A program made the position numbers and the translations under genes. The notes beneath the pieces were generated by a model, which was not told where the DNA came from, did not search any database, and saw nothing but the letters and a program-made list of their open reading frames with translations. A stretch of DNA of 11,710 nt from Candidatus Competibacteraceae bacterium (lineage in GTDB: Bacteria; Pseudomonadota; Gammaproteobacteria; Competibacterales; Competibacteraceae), in the NCBI GenBank assembly GCA_020444985.1, contig JAGRHK010000019.1, forward strand, positions 1-11,710. The letters are read 5' to 3'. This document shows, piece after piece, positions 1 to 6,645 of this stretch. How positions within the stretch are numbered: position 1 is the stretch's first letter; each line of letters opens with the position of its first letter.

Positions 1-2118
1 GTGCCGCCGCGCCGGGTTCAAAATGCTGACGCGCTTGATTCGCGAGTGCGGCGGCGTACCGAAGGCAGCGGGCCTGAAACCGAGAGTCGAACCAGAAAAC
101 CGGTTGCGCCTCCAACGACAGAAGGCAGGACCCGCAAAAAGAATGAAGCGCCAGCCCGTCCAGCGACTGGAAAAACTCGTGGTGATGGACGGGGCGATGC
201 ACACGCGCCGCGCCGTGAAGTTGCAGCAGGAGGCGACCGGTTCCCACGGGGACGCGCCGAGCAAAGTGCGCCCGAAAAGGGTGATCGTCGTCGATCCAGG
301 AAAGGCAAGAGCGCCAAAACGCCTATGCCTGTGGCGTTGCCTCGACATGGCTTCGCCAAGCCTACTGCGCCGGTTGTGCGTGAGGTAACCATTCCTGAAA
401 CGATCAGCGTTTCCGATCTGGCCCAGAAAATGTCGGTCAAGGCGACTGAGGTGATCAAGGTCTTCCTGAAAATGGGCCTGATGGTGACCATCAATCAGGT
501 GATTGATCAGGAAACCGCAGCCTTGGCTGTCGAGGAAATGGGGCATACCTATAAGCTGCTTCGGGAGAATGCGCTGGAGGAAGACCTGACCTCCGAGGCT
601 GGCGGAGCATTGTTGCCGCGTCCGCCGGTCGTTACCATCATGGGGCATGTCGATCATGGCAAGACTTCGTTGCTCGACTATATCCGTCGCACTCGGGTCG
701 CTGCCGGCGAGGCGGGCGGCATTACGCAGCATATCGGCGCTTATCATGTCAAAACGGCCAAGGGAGTCATTACCTTCCTTGATACGCCGGGACACGCCGC
801 GTTTACCGCTATGCGCGCGCGTGGAGCCAAGGCGACTGACGTGGTCGTGCTGGTGGTGGCGGCTGATGATGGGGTGATGCCACAGACTCTGGAAGCGATT
901 CAACACGCGCGCGCCGCTGGCGTACCCATCGTGGTGGCGGTCAACAAGATGGACAAGGCAGGTGCTGACCCGGAACGGGTCAAGAGCGAGTTGTCGGCGC
1001 AGGGAGTCATTTCCGAGGAATGGGGCGGCGATACCCTGTTTGCCTATGTCTCCGCCAAGGCTGGCCAAGGTATTGATGAATTGCTTGACCAAATTTTGGT
1101 GCAGGCAGAAGTGCTCGAATTGACCGCGCCGGTGGATGGCGCGGCCCGCGGCGTCGTGATCGAATCGCGACTGGATAAGGGGCGCGGCCCGGTCGCTACG
1201 GTATTGGTGCAAAGCGGTGTTTTGAACAAGGGCGATGTGGTGCTGAGCGGGCTGGAATATGGTCGGGTGCGCGCCATGCTGAATGAGAATGGCCAAATCG
1301 TTAATGAGGCTGGCCCCTCAATTCCCGTGGAAATTCTCGGCTTGTCAGGCACGCCCAAGGCCGGTGATGAGGTCATTGCGGTGACTGATGACCGCAAAGC
1401 GCGCGAAATCGCCTTGTTTCGACAGAACAAATTGCGTGAGGCGCAGGCGCAAAAGCCGATTATCGATCTTGAGGGCATCTCCAAACAGTTTGAAGCCGGC
1501 CAGGTCAATATGTTGAATGTGGTGCTGAAAGCGGACGTGCAAGGTTCAGCCGAAGCGATTGTCGATGCGCTGACTCGTTTGTCGACGGACGAGGTGCGCG
1601 TCAGGATTATCGCCAGCGGCGTCGGCGGCATCAACGAATCAGACATCAATCTGGCCCGCAACGCCAAGGCCATTATCATCGGCTTCAACGTGCGTGCTGA
1701 CAGCGTCGCGCGCAAGTTGGCCGAAGAAGAAGGCCTCAAGCTGCATTACTACAGCGTTATCTATGAGTTGATCGACCATATCAAGCAGGCCATGGTGGGT
1801 ATGCTCAAGCCAGAATTCAAGGAGGAAATCATCGGCTTAGCTGAAGTGCGCCAAGTTTTCCGTTCGCCGAAATTCGGCGTAGTAGCCGGTTGCATGGTGG
1901 TGGACGGCGTGGTGCGCCGCAATAATCCGATCCGGGTGCTGCGCAGTAATGTGGTGATCTTTGAAGGCGCTCTGGATTCGCTGCGCCGCTTTAAGGATGA
2001 TGTCAGCGAAGTGCGCGCCGGCACTGAGTGTGGCATGGGTGTCAAGAATTACAATGATATCCACGAAGGCGATCACATTGAAGTCTTCGAACGGGTGCAG
2101 GTGGAGCGCACCCTGTAG
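1..2118 (+). CDS. infB: Translation initiation factor IF-2 (5'-truncated by window edge)
   Basis: GTPase that brings fMet-tRNA to the 30S subunit and promotes subunit joining in the cytoplasm. The 705 visible codons lack the true N-terminus: gammaproteobacterial IF-2 is usually some 840-890 residues, so the GTG at position 1 is not taken as the start. In visible numbering, residues 1-115 are an Arg/Lys/Pro-rich low-complexity linker and about 127-187 are the IF2_N domain. The G domain shows G1 GHVDHGKT (215-222), G3 DTPGH (261-265), G4 NKMD (315-318) and G5 SAK (351-353). Beta-barrel domain II, domain III and the C-terminal fMet-tRNA-binding domain follow, ending in a typical VERTL-like tail. 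rbfA starts 34 nt downstream, the classical infB-rbfA-truB order. Identity is certain from the motifs; only the start is missing. Confidence 0.98.
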   Translation: MPPRRVQNADALDSRVRRRTEGSGPETESRTRKPVAPPTTEGRTRKKNEAPARPATGKTRGDGRGDAHAPRREVAAGGDRFPRGRAEQSAPEKGDRRRSRKGKSAKTPMPVALPRHGFAKPTAPVVREVTIPETISVSDLAQKMSVKATEVIKVFLKMGLMVTINQVIDQETAALAVEEMGHTYKLLRENALEEDLTSEAGGALLPRPPVVTIMGHVDHGKTSLLDYIRRTRVAAGEAGGITQHIGAYHVKTAKGVITFLDTPGHAAFTAMRARGAKATDVVVLVVAADDGVMPQTLEAIQHARAAGVPIVVAVNKMDKAGADPERVKSELSAQGVISEEWGGDTLFAYVSAKAGQGIDELLDQILVQAEVLELTAPVDGAARGVVIESRLDKGRGPVATVLVQSGVLNKGDVVLSGLEYGRVRAMLNENGQIVNEAGPSIPVEILGLSGTPKAGDEVIAVTDDRKAREIALFRQNKLREAQAQKPIIDLEGISKQFEAGQVNMLNVVLKADVQGSAEAIVDALTRLSTDEVRVRIIASGVGGINESDINLARNAKAIIIGFNVRADSVARKLAEEEGLKLHYYSVIYELIDHIKQAMVGMLKPEFKEEIIGLAEVRQVFRSPKFGVVAGCMVVDGVVRRNNPIRVLRSNVVIFEGALDSLRRFKDDVSEVRAGTECGMGVKNYNDIHEGDHIEVFERVQVERTL

Positions 2119-2152
2119 CCGGGTTGCTTGAGTCTTTGGAGTTGAGTAAAGC

Positions 2153-2587
2153 ATGGCGATAAAAACGATTCCGCGCACTCGGCGCATCGGCGAGCAATTG
2201 CGCCGGGAATTGGCGGAATTGATCCGCGATGAGTTGCGCGATCCGCGCCTGATGCTGGTGTCAATGACCAGTATCGAAGTGAGCCGTGATCTGGCGCAGG
2301 CCAAGGTCTATGTGACGCTGCTCGACGATCCGGCGACGCGGGCCGAACGCGTGGCTGAACTGAATCGAGCGGCGCCAATGCTGCGTCGGGAACTGGGCCG
2401 GCGGATGCGTCTACGCACCATTCCCAAGCTGGAGTTTCGCTACGACGAGGTCGTGGAGCACGGTGCTCACTTATCAGCGCTGATTGACGCCGCAGTCGCT
2501 GCTGACGCCAGTCGCCATCCTAATGAAAGTAGCAACGACGATCACCAAATTGCCGTTCATCCTTCCAATCCGGAGTTGGAAACGTGA
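2153..2587 (+). CDS. rbfA: Ribosome-binding factor A
   Basis: Small KH-fold protein that binds the free 30S subunit and helps the 5' end of 16S rRNA mature, important at low temperature. At 144 aa it is slightly longer than the E. coli protein (133 aa), the excess being a hydrophilic, probably disordered tail after about residue 125. Visible family marks are the N-terminal RTRRIGEQLRRELAELI helix, the DPRL turn, the SRDLAQAKVYV strand and the diagnostic PKLEFRYD segment at residues 91-98. The ATG is preceded by GGAG at 2138-2141, rather far at 11 nt but usable. The gene lies in the infB operon, and its TGA overlaps the GTG start of truB, which suggests translational coupling. Confidence 0.96.
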   Translation: MAIKTIPRTRRIGEQLRRELAELIRDELRDPRLMLVSMTSIEVSRDLAQAKVYVTLLDDPATRAERVAELNRAAPMLRRELGRRMRLRTIPKLEFRYDEVVEHGAHLSALIDAAVAADASRHPNESSNDDHQIAVHPSNPELET

Positions 2588-3501
2588 CTGACGCCCCCCG
2601 GCGCCAACGGCGTTCGGTCGATGGTCTCCTCTTGTTGGACAAGCCGGTCGGCTGGACTTCCAATGCCGCTCTGCAGGCGGTCAAACGGTTGTATCTAGCC
2701 GCCAAGGCGGGCCACACGGGGAGTCTTGATCCGCTGGCCAGTGGGTTGTTGCCGATCTGTCTGGGCGCAGCGACCAAGCTGTCAGGATGGTTGTTAAACG
2801 CTGACAAGGCCTATCAGTTCACTTGCCGACTGGGAATCAGTACGACCACGGGTGATGCCGAGGGCGAAGTGGTAGCGACCCACCCGGTTGGCTCGTTGAG
2901 CCGCGACCAGATCGAGGCGGCGCTGCAACGTTTTACGGGCGTGATAGAACAAATTCCGCCCATGTATTCCGCCGTGAAGCGCGGCGGTCAGCCTTTGTAC
3001 AAGCTGGCGCGCAAGGGCATTGAAGTCGAACGCGAACCGCGCCAGGTGACGATCCACGCTTTGCGTTTACTGCGGTGGGAAGGCGCGGATCTGGAGTGCG
3101 AGCTGCGCTGCTCCAAGGGCACTTATGTCCGAACGCTGGCGGTTGATTTGGGCAAGGCGCTGAACTGTGGCGCACATATTGTCGCGTTGCGCCGCACGGC
3201 GGTGGCGCCTTATGACGCAACGCGCATGGTGACCCTGGACGCGTTGCGCGAGCGAGCGGAACAAGGCTGGTCAGCGCTGGATGCGTTGCTTTTGCCTCTG
3301 GACACGGCGGTCGCGCAATGGCCAGCCGTCCGGGTGCGGGGCGACGCTGCTTTTTACTTGCGCCAAGGCCAGCCGGTGATAGCGCCGCATGCGCCGACCC
3401 AGGGCTGGGTTCGTTTATATGAGGGTGAAGAAACCTTTCTGGGCATAGGCGAAATTCTTGACGATGGCCGGGTCGCGCCGCGTCGATTATTGGCGGGCTG
3501 A
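2584..3501 (+). CDS. truB: tRNA pseudouridine-55 synthase
   Basis: Converts U55 in the T-loop of elongator tRNAs to pseudouridine. The 305 aa agree with the family (E. coli 314). The N-terminal motif DGLLLLDKPVGWTSN is present, and the catalytic Asp is D49 in GHTGSLDPLASG. Further conserved blocks are KAYQFTCRLG, the IPPMYSAVK segment, and the RCSKGTYVRTLAVDLG strand that shapes the active site. The last 60 or so residues form the C-terminal PUA-like RNA-binding domain. The GTG start overlaps the rbfA stop (GTGA) and has GGAG at 2572-2575, 8 nt upstream. It is therefore preferred over later starts, which would remove the conserved N-terminus. Its neighbours infB, rbfA and rpsO fit the standard gammaproteobacterial operon. 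Confidence 0.97.
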   Translation: MTDAPRRQRRSVDGLLLLDKPVGWTSNAALQAVKRLYLAAKAGHTGSLDPLASGLLPICLGAATKLSGWLLNADKAYQFTCRLGISTTTGDAEGEVVATHPVGSLSRDQIEAALQRFTGVIEQIPPMYSAVKRGGQPLYKLARKGIEVEREPRQVTIHALRLLRWEGADLECELRCSKGTYVRTLAVDLGKALNCGAHIVALRRTAVAPYDATRMVTLDALRERAEQGWSALDALLLPLDTAVAQWPAVRVRGDAAFYLRQGQPVIAPHAPTQGWVRLYEGEETFLGIGEILDDGRVAPRRLLAG

Positions 3502-3515
3502 TGAACAGCCAGCCG

Positions 3516-3544
3516 CCTGTAGGCTTATTGATTAACCCTATAAT
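3516..3544 (+). promoter_or_regulatory. Probable rpsO-pnp promoter
   Basis: A perfect TATAAT occurs at 3539-3544. No good -35 hexamer lies 16-18 bp upstream; the best-placed bases (about 3516-3521) match TTGACA poorly. Transcription would begin near 3551, leaving a leader of about 57 nt before the rpsO ATG. In E. coli, rpsO has its own promoter in the same truB-rpsO gap, which supports the call by analogy. The absent -35 keeps confidence moderate. Confidence 0.5.
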
Positions 3545-3551
3545 AAGGGTT
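3534..3551. repeat. Palindrome aaccct-ataata-agggtt upstream of rpsO
   Basis: A perfect 6-bp inverted repeat (3534-3539 and 3546-3551) with a 6-nt AT spacer, in the truB-rpsO gap. In RNA it would be a short hairpin without a following U-run, so it is a poor intrinsic terminator. In DNA it overlaps the TATAAT box at 3539-3544 and could serve as an operator. Which role applies cannot be told from sequence alone. Confidence 0.5.
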
Positions 3552-3589
3552 TAGCATTCCCTGCGTAATGCAACTGACTGAATAAAACC
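3548..3589 (+). promoter_or_regulatory. Possible structured rpsO leader (S15 autoregulatory site?)
   Basis: The rpsO 5' leader contains a 5-bp perfect hairpin, gcatt (3554-3558) with aatgc (3567-3571), around an 8-nt loop. An outer pairing ggttt (3548-3552) with aaacc (3585-3589) could enclose it, ending about 5 nt before the GGAG of rpsO at 3595-3598. In several bacteria S15 represses its own translation by binding structured leaders near the ribosome-binding site. That this one does so is inference. The pairings are short and were found by eye. Confidence 0.3.
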
Positions 3590-3607
3590 GAATTGGAGTT
3601 TGACCGA

Positions 3608-3877
3608 ATGCCGCTTAACACTGAACAGAAATCGCAAATCGTGCAGGATTATCAGCGGGGCGCCGCCGATACCGGGTCGCCGGAGGTACAAATTGCCCTG
3701 TTGACGCATCGCATCAATGGGTTGCAATCGCATTTTGGTGCGCATAAAAAAGACCACCATTCCCGGCGAGGATTGTTGAAGATGGTCAACCAGCGTCGCA
3801 AGTTGCTGGACTATCTGAAACGCAAGAATTTGCAAGGCTATCAGAATTTGATTAGCCGCCTGGGCCTGCGTCGCTGA
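3608..3877 (+). CDS. rpsO: 30S ribosomal protein S15
   Basis: Primary 16S rRNA-binding protein of the 30S platform. It binds the helix 20-22 junction, enables S6/S18 assembly and contributes to an intersubunit bridge. Starting at ATG 3608 gives 89 aa, the same as E. coli S15. An in-frame TTG at 3593 would add five residues, but its bases form part of the GGAG Shine-Dalgarno (3595-3598, 9 nt before the ATG), so it is rejected. Family signatures include TGSPEVQIALLTHRIN, HKKDHHSRRGLL, LLKMVNQRRKLLDYLK and the terminal LISRLGLRR. pnp follows after 37 nt, the conserved rpsO-pnp pairing. Confidence 0.97.
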   Translation: MPLNTEQKSQIVQDYQRGAADTGSPEVQIALLTHRINGLQSHFGAHKKDHHSRRGLLKMVNQRRKLLDYLKRKNLQGYQNLISRLGLRR

Positions 3878-3914
3878 GGCGCTTTCTCCATTTTGTTTGC
3901 ACAAGGATGCTTTC

Positions 3915-5996
3915 GTGACGCCGATTAAAAAAACCTTTCAGTACGGGCAGCACGCCGTCACCTTGGAGACCGGCGAAATCGCTCGGCAGTCCAGTGGCGC
4001 AGTGCTGGTCAATATGGCCGGTACCGTGGTGCTGGTTACCGTCGTGGTCTCCAGCCATACCGAGGAAAGCCGGGATTTTTTACCACTTCGGGTGGATTAC
4101 CAGGAGCGCAGTTACGCCGCTGGGCGTATCCCGGGCGGCTTCTTCCGCCGTGAGGGCCGTCCTTCCGAAGGGGAAACCTTGACCGCCCGCTTGATTGACC
4201 GGCCGTTGCGTCCTCTGTTCGCCGATGGCTTTACTAACGAAGTGCAGATTATTGCCACCGTGATGTCGCTGAACAATCAAGTCGACCCGGAAATTCCGGC
4301 GTTGCTGGGCGCATCGGCGGCGGTGGCCCTGTCGGGAGCGCCGTGCAACGGTCCAATTGGCGCGGCCCGCGTGGGTTATCATAATGGCCAATATGTACTC
4401 AATCCGACGCGGCGCGAGCTGAAGTCCTCGCAACTGGATCTGGTCGTGGCGGGAACCGAGCGCGCGGTGTTGATGGTGGAATCCGAGGCGGATGGCCTGT
4501 CCGAAGAAGTGATGCTGGGCGCGGTCATGTTTGGCCACGAGCAGATGCAGGCGGCGATTCATGCGATTCGGGAATTGGCAGAGGAGGCGGGTGTGCAACC
4601 GTTTTCCTGGCAACCGCCGGCGCAGGATGAAGCTTTGCAAAGCACGGTGCGCGCGCTGGCTGAATCGGCATTGACCGAGGTCTACCAGATTGCGGAAAAA
4701 CTCAGCCGCCAGCAGCGGGTCCGTGAAATTCGCGAGCAGACGGTCATGCAGGCGATGGCGCAACAGCCGGAGCGTTGGTCGGCGCAAGTTATTGAAAATA
4801 GCTTTTCAGCGCTGGAGAGCGAGGTCGTGCGTGGGCGCGTTCTGTCCGGTCAGCCGCGCATCGATGGTCGCGATACGCGGACCGTCCGTCCGATTACTGT
4901 CCGAGTGGGCGTGTTACCGCGCACCCATGGTTCCGCGTTGTTCACCCGGGGTGAGACGCAGGCGCTAGTGGTGACCACGTTAGGCACCGAACGGGATGCG
5001 CAGATTATTGACGCGCTTGAAGGTGAATACCGTCAATCATTCCTGCTGCACTACAATTTTCCACCCTACTCAGTCGGTGAAATTGGCCAAGTAGGCAGTC
5101 CCAAGCGCCGGGAGATTGGCCATGGCCGCTTAGCCAAGCGCGGCGTCCAGGCGGTCATTCCCAAGTCGGATCAATTCCCCTATACCGTGCGCGTGGTGTC
5201 GGAGATTACTGAATCCAATGGTTCCAGCTCCATGGCTTCGGTGTGCGGTGCCAGTTTGTCGTTGATGGATGCCGGGGTGCCGATCAAGGCGCCGGTTGCC
5301 GGTATTGCCATGGGATTGATCAAGGAAGACGACCGTTTTGCCGTGTTAACCGACATTATCGGCGATGAAGATCATTTGGGCGATATGGATTTCAAGGTCG
5401 CGGGCACCACCGAGGGCGTGACTGCCCTGCAAATGGATATCAAGATTGATGGCATCACCCGTGAGATTATGGAACAGGCGCTGATTCAGGCTCGCGAAGG
5501 TCGGTTACATATCCTTGGCAGGATGGCCGAGGCGATTAGCACGCCGCGCCAGGAATTGTCCGAACATGCACCGCGCTACACGACCTTCCGCATCAATCCA
5601 GAGAAGATACGCGATGTCATCGGCAAGGGGGGCGTTACGATCCGCGCCTTGACCGAGGAAACCGGCGCGACTATCGATATTAACGATGACGGCGTCATCA
5701 AGGTCGCTGCGGTGGACAAGACCGCTGCCGAAGAGGCGCGACGCCGTATCGAGCAGCTCACTTCCGATGTGGAAGCCGGACAAATTTATGAAGGCAAGGT
5801 CGTGCGCATCATGGACTTCGGCGCTTTCGTAGCGATTCTGCCGGGCCGCGACGGCATGGTGCATATTTCACAGATTTGTGAGGAACGGGTACAAAGCGTT
5901 TCTGACAAGCTGACTGTTGGCGATCTGGTCAAGGTGCGGGTGATGGAGGTCGATAAGCAGGGGCGCATTCGCCTGACCATGAAGGGATTGAACTGA
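3915..5996 (+). CDS. pnp: Polynucleotide phosphorylase
   Basis: Phosphorolytic 3'-5' exoribonuclease of mRNA decay, a trimeric enzyme and degradosome partner. GTG 3915 is chosen as start because AAGGA lies 7 nt upstream (3903-3907) and the protein then begins MTPIKKTFQYG, like the E. coli MNPIKK start. An in-frame TTG at 3897 lacks support. The product is 693 aa with two RNase PH domains. The second holds GDEDHLGDMD, with Asp486 and Asp492 at the same numbers as the catalytic/metal-binding residues of the E. coli enzyme. The KH domain follows (GKGG at 570-573) and then the S1 domain (about 622-690). The protein ends right after S1 without the C-terminal tail of the E. coli enzyme, so tethering to RNase E may differ. 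No clear terminator is visible downstream. Confidence 0.97.
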   Translation: MTPIKKTFQYGQHAVTLETGEIARQSSGAVLVNMAGTVVLVTVVVSSHTEESRDFLPLRVDYQERSYAAGRIPGGFFRREGRPSEGETLTARLIDRPLRPLFADGFTNEVQIIATVMSLNNQVDPEIPALLGASAAVALSGAPCNGPIGAARVGYHNGQYVLNPTRRELKSSQLDLVVAGTERAVLMVESEADGLSEEVMLGAVMFGHEQMQAAIHAIRELAEEAGVQPFSWQPPAQDEALQSTVRALAESALTEVYQIAEKLSRQQRVREIREQTVMQAMAQQPERWSAQVIENSFSALESEVVRGRVLSGQPRIDGRDTRTVRPITVRVGVLPRTHGSALFTRGETQALVVTTLGTERDAQIIDALEGEYRQSFLLHYNFPPYSVGEIGQVGSPKRREIGHGRLAKRGVQAVIPKSDQFPYTVRVVSEITESNGSSSMASVCGASLSLMDAGVPIKAPVAGIAMGLIKEDDRFAVLTDIIGDEDHLGDMDFKVAGTTEGVTALQMDIKIDGITREIMEQALIQAREGRLHILGRMAEAISTPRQELSEHAPRYTTFRINPEKIRDVIGKGGVTIRALTEETGATIDINDDGVIKVAAVDKTAAEEARRRIEQLTSDVEAGQIYEGKVVRIMDFGAFVAILPGRDGMVHISQICEERVQSVSDKLTVGDLVKVRVMEVDKQGRIRLTMKGLN

Positions 5997-6035
5997 ACTG
6001 CTAAAAGTGGCGTGGCGGGCTGGCGCAAGGCGGCT

Positions 6036-6069
6036 TCCTTACCACCTGTCAGTGCCTCATCACGGGGCA
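6036..6069 (-). repeat. IS outer terminus, copy A
   Basis: 34 bp that recur in inverted orientation at 8562-8595, with about 30 of 34 positions matching. It is the transposase C-terminal end of the IS, with its tip (cttacc...) pointing toward pnp. The match is longer than the IS's own terminal inverted repeat, so the two outer termini are best read as the same end of two IS copies. Confidence 0.75.
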
Positions 6070-6084
6070 GACCGGGTAGAAGGG

Positions 6085-6117
6085 GGTAAGGGGACTTCCA
6101 TCTGAAGTCGCCTTACC
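6085..6117. repeat. Long hairpin at the transposase 3' end
   Basis: ggtaaggggacttc (6085-6098) and gaagtcgccttacc (6104-6117) form a 14-bp stem with one mismatch around a 5-nt loop (catct). It lies inside the IS relic, close to its C-terminal end. The outermost bases (ggtaag/cttacc) resemble the start of the IS terminal repeats. It may be a structural end element of the IS, or may limit readthrough into the transposase from outside. Confidence 0.6.
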
Positions 6118-6119
6118 AG

Positions 6120-6595
6120 CCCCACAAACCGCACGTGAACTAAGGAAGGGTGCTGCGGGCGAGTTTTCTAAAGGTCCGATGCGCGGGATTAGTTTGTGCT
6201 TGGATTTTTTCCAACGGCGTTGGCAGATCGCAGGCATTGCCTTGGCCAATCCGTACACACCCATGCAGGGCCAGCGCCATGCTCAGCAGCAGCCGGTCGA
6301 GCTGATCGGTGGCCCGTTACTGCGTGTCTTCTAATTGAAAACCGCGACTTTTGAAGTCTGAGAACAGGGATGCAACGTCCCAGCGACTCGCACTGTTCGC
6401 GCATATCCTGTCGTTCCGTCGCCAAGAGTAAGAGATTCGTTACTCCGCCATATTCGGGGTCTGCGCTGGTAAAACCGCCATCATCGCCAAAGCCAACTTG
6501 GTGATTACCGTCTTACGCAGGGTCGGGTGCGTCGCTCTCAACCCCACTTCGATTTCTAGCGCCAACGCCGAACCGTTCCCATCATCTCCTTGCAA
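6120..6595 (-). pseudogene. IS4-family transposase remnant (internal deletion, frameshift, stops)
   Basis: Two pieces of one transposase can be read on the minus strand. The N-terminal piece (about 6595-6440) contains RATHPTLRKTVITKLALAM and ...LPAQTPNMAE, then a TAA at 6440-6442. The C-terminal piece, in another frame, contains SRWDVASLFSDFKSRGFQL, a TAA at 6317-6319, then DQLDRLLLSMALALHGCVR and PTPLEK, and a further stop at 6140-6142. The second piece aligns with the IS4-family Y-x2-R-x3-E-x6-K signature. R (6383-6385) and K (6350-6352) remain, but Y reads Ser and the catalytic Glu reads Ala (GCA, 6371-6373). The central catalytic core is missing. The element cannot encode an active enzyme. 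Family recognition is from memory of the motifs, without a search. Confidence 0.75.
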
Positions 6596-6619
6596 TCTCA
6601 GTTAAACTCATCTCATAAC
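6590..6619 (+). promoter_or_regulatory. Weak outward promoter candidate in the IS end
   Basis: TTGCAA (6590-6595, 4 of 6) and CATAAC (6614-6619, 4 of 6) are separated by 18 bp and point toward the chemoreceptor gene. Transcription would begin near 6626, some 20 nt before the start codon. No other promoter-like pair was seen between 6590 and 6645. The match is weak enough that chance cannot be excluded. Confidence 0.25.
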
Positions 6620-6627
6620 CTACCTCA

Positions 6628-6645
6628 GAACTGCTAGGGGGTAAG
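6628..6645 (+). repeat. IS inner terminal repeat, abutting the chemoreceptor start codon
   Basis: The reverse complement begins cttaccccct and matches the opposite IS end (6038-6055) at 14 of 18 positions. Its last base is immediately before the ATG at 6646. It contains the purine run aggggg (6636-6641), which sits 4 nt before that ATG and acts as the only visible Shine-Dalgarno. agggggtaag (6636-6645) is repeated exactly at 6081-6090. Confidence 0.65.

Larger units (their letters stand above)
6036..6645 (-). mobile_element. Decayed IS4-family insertion sequence
   Basis: Minus-strand relic of an IS bounded by imperfect terminal inverted repeats. The transposase C-terminal end is at 6038-6055 and the N-terminal end at 6628-6645; they match at 14 of 18 positions. 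Outer bases 6036-6037 are included because they are shared with the second copy at 8562-8595. It fills the gap between pnp and the chemoreceptor gene. At about 610 bp it is far shorter than a normal IS4-type element, so most of the transposase has been deleted. No convincing target-site duplication was found. Family assignment rests on the Y-R-E-K-like region and on LFSDFKSRGF. Confidence 0.72.

Noticed and set aside
18..494. Long minus-strand and frame-2 open frames over the infB 5' region
   Set aside because: They mirror the Arg/Pro-rich GC-rich linker of IF-2; no family resemblance and no separate start signals. Shadow frames.
1044..1739. 231-codon minus-strand open frame inside infB
   Set aside because: Antisense to the well-conserved G domain and domains II-III of IF-2; its composition reflects codon bias only.
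4080..4787. 235-codon minus-strand open frame inside pnp
   Set aside because: Antisense to the first RNase PH domain; His/Arg/Leu-rich shadow with no recognisable domain.
5997..6035. Intrinsic terminator after pnp
   Set aside because: Only a 4-bp aagg/cctt pairing reaching into the IS tip, with no T-run; not enough to call.
6049..6425. Two short minus-strand open frames in the pnp-chemoreceptor gap as independent genes
   Set aside because: They are frame fragments of the decayed IS4-type transposase and IS end; the better reading mixes frames and contains stops.
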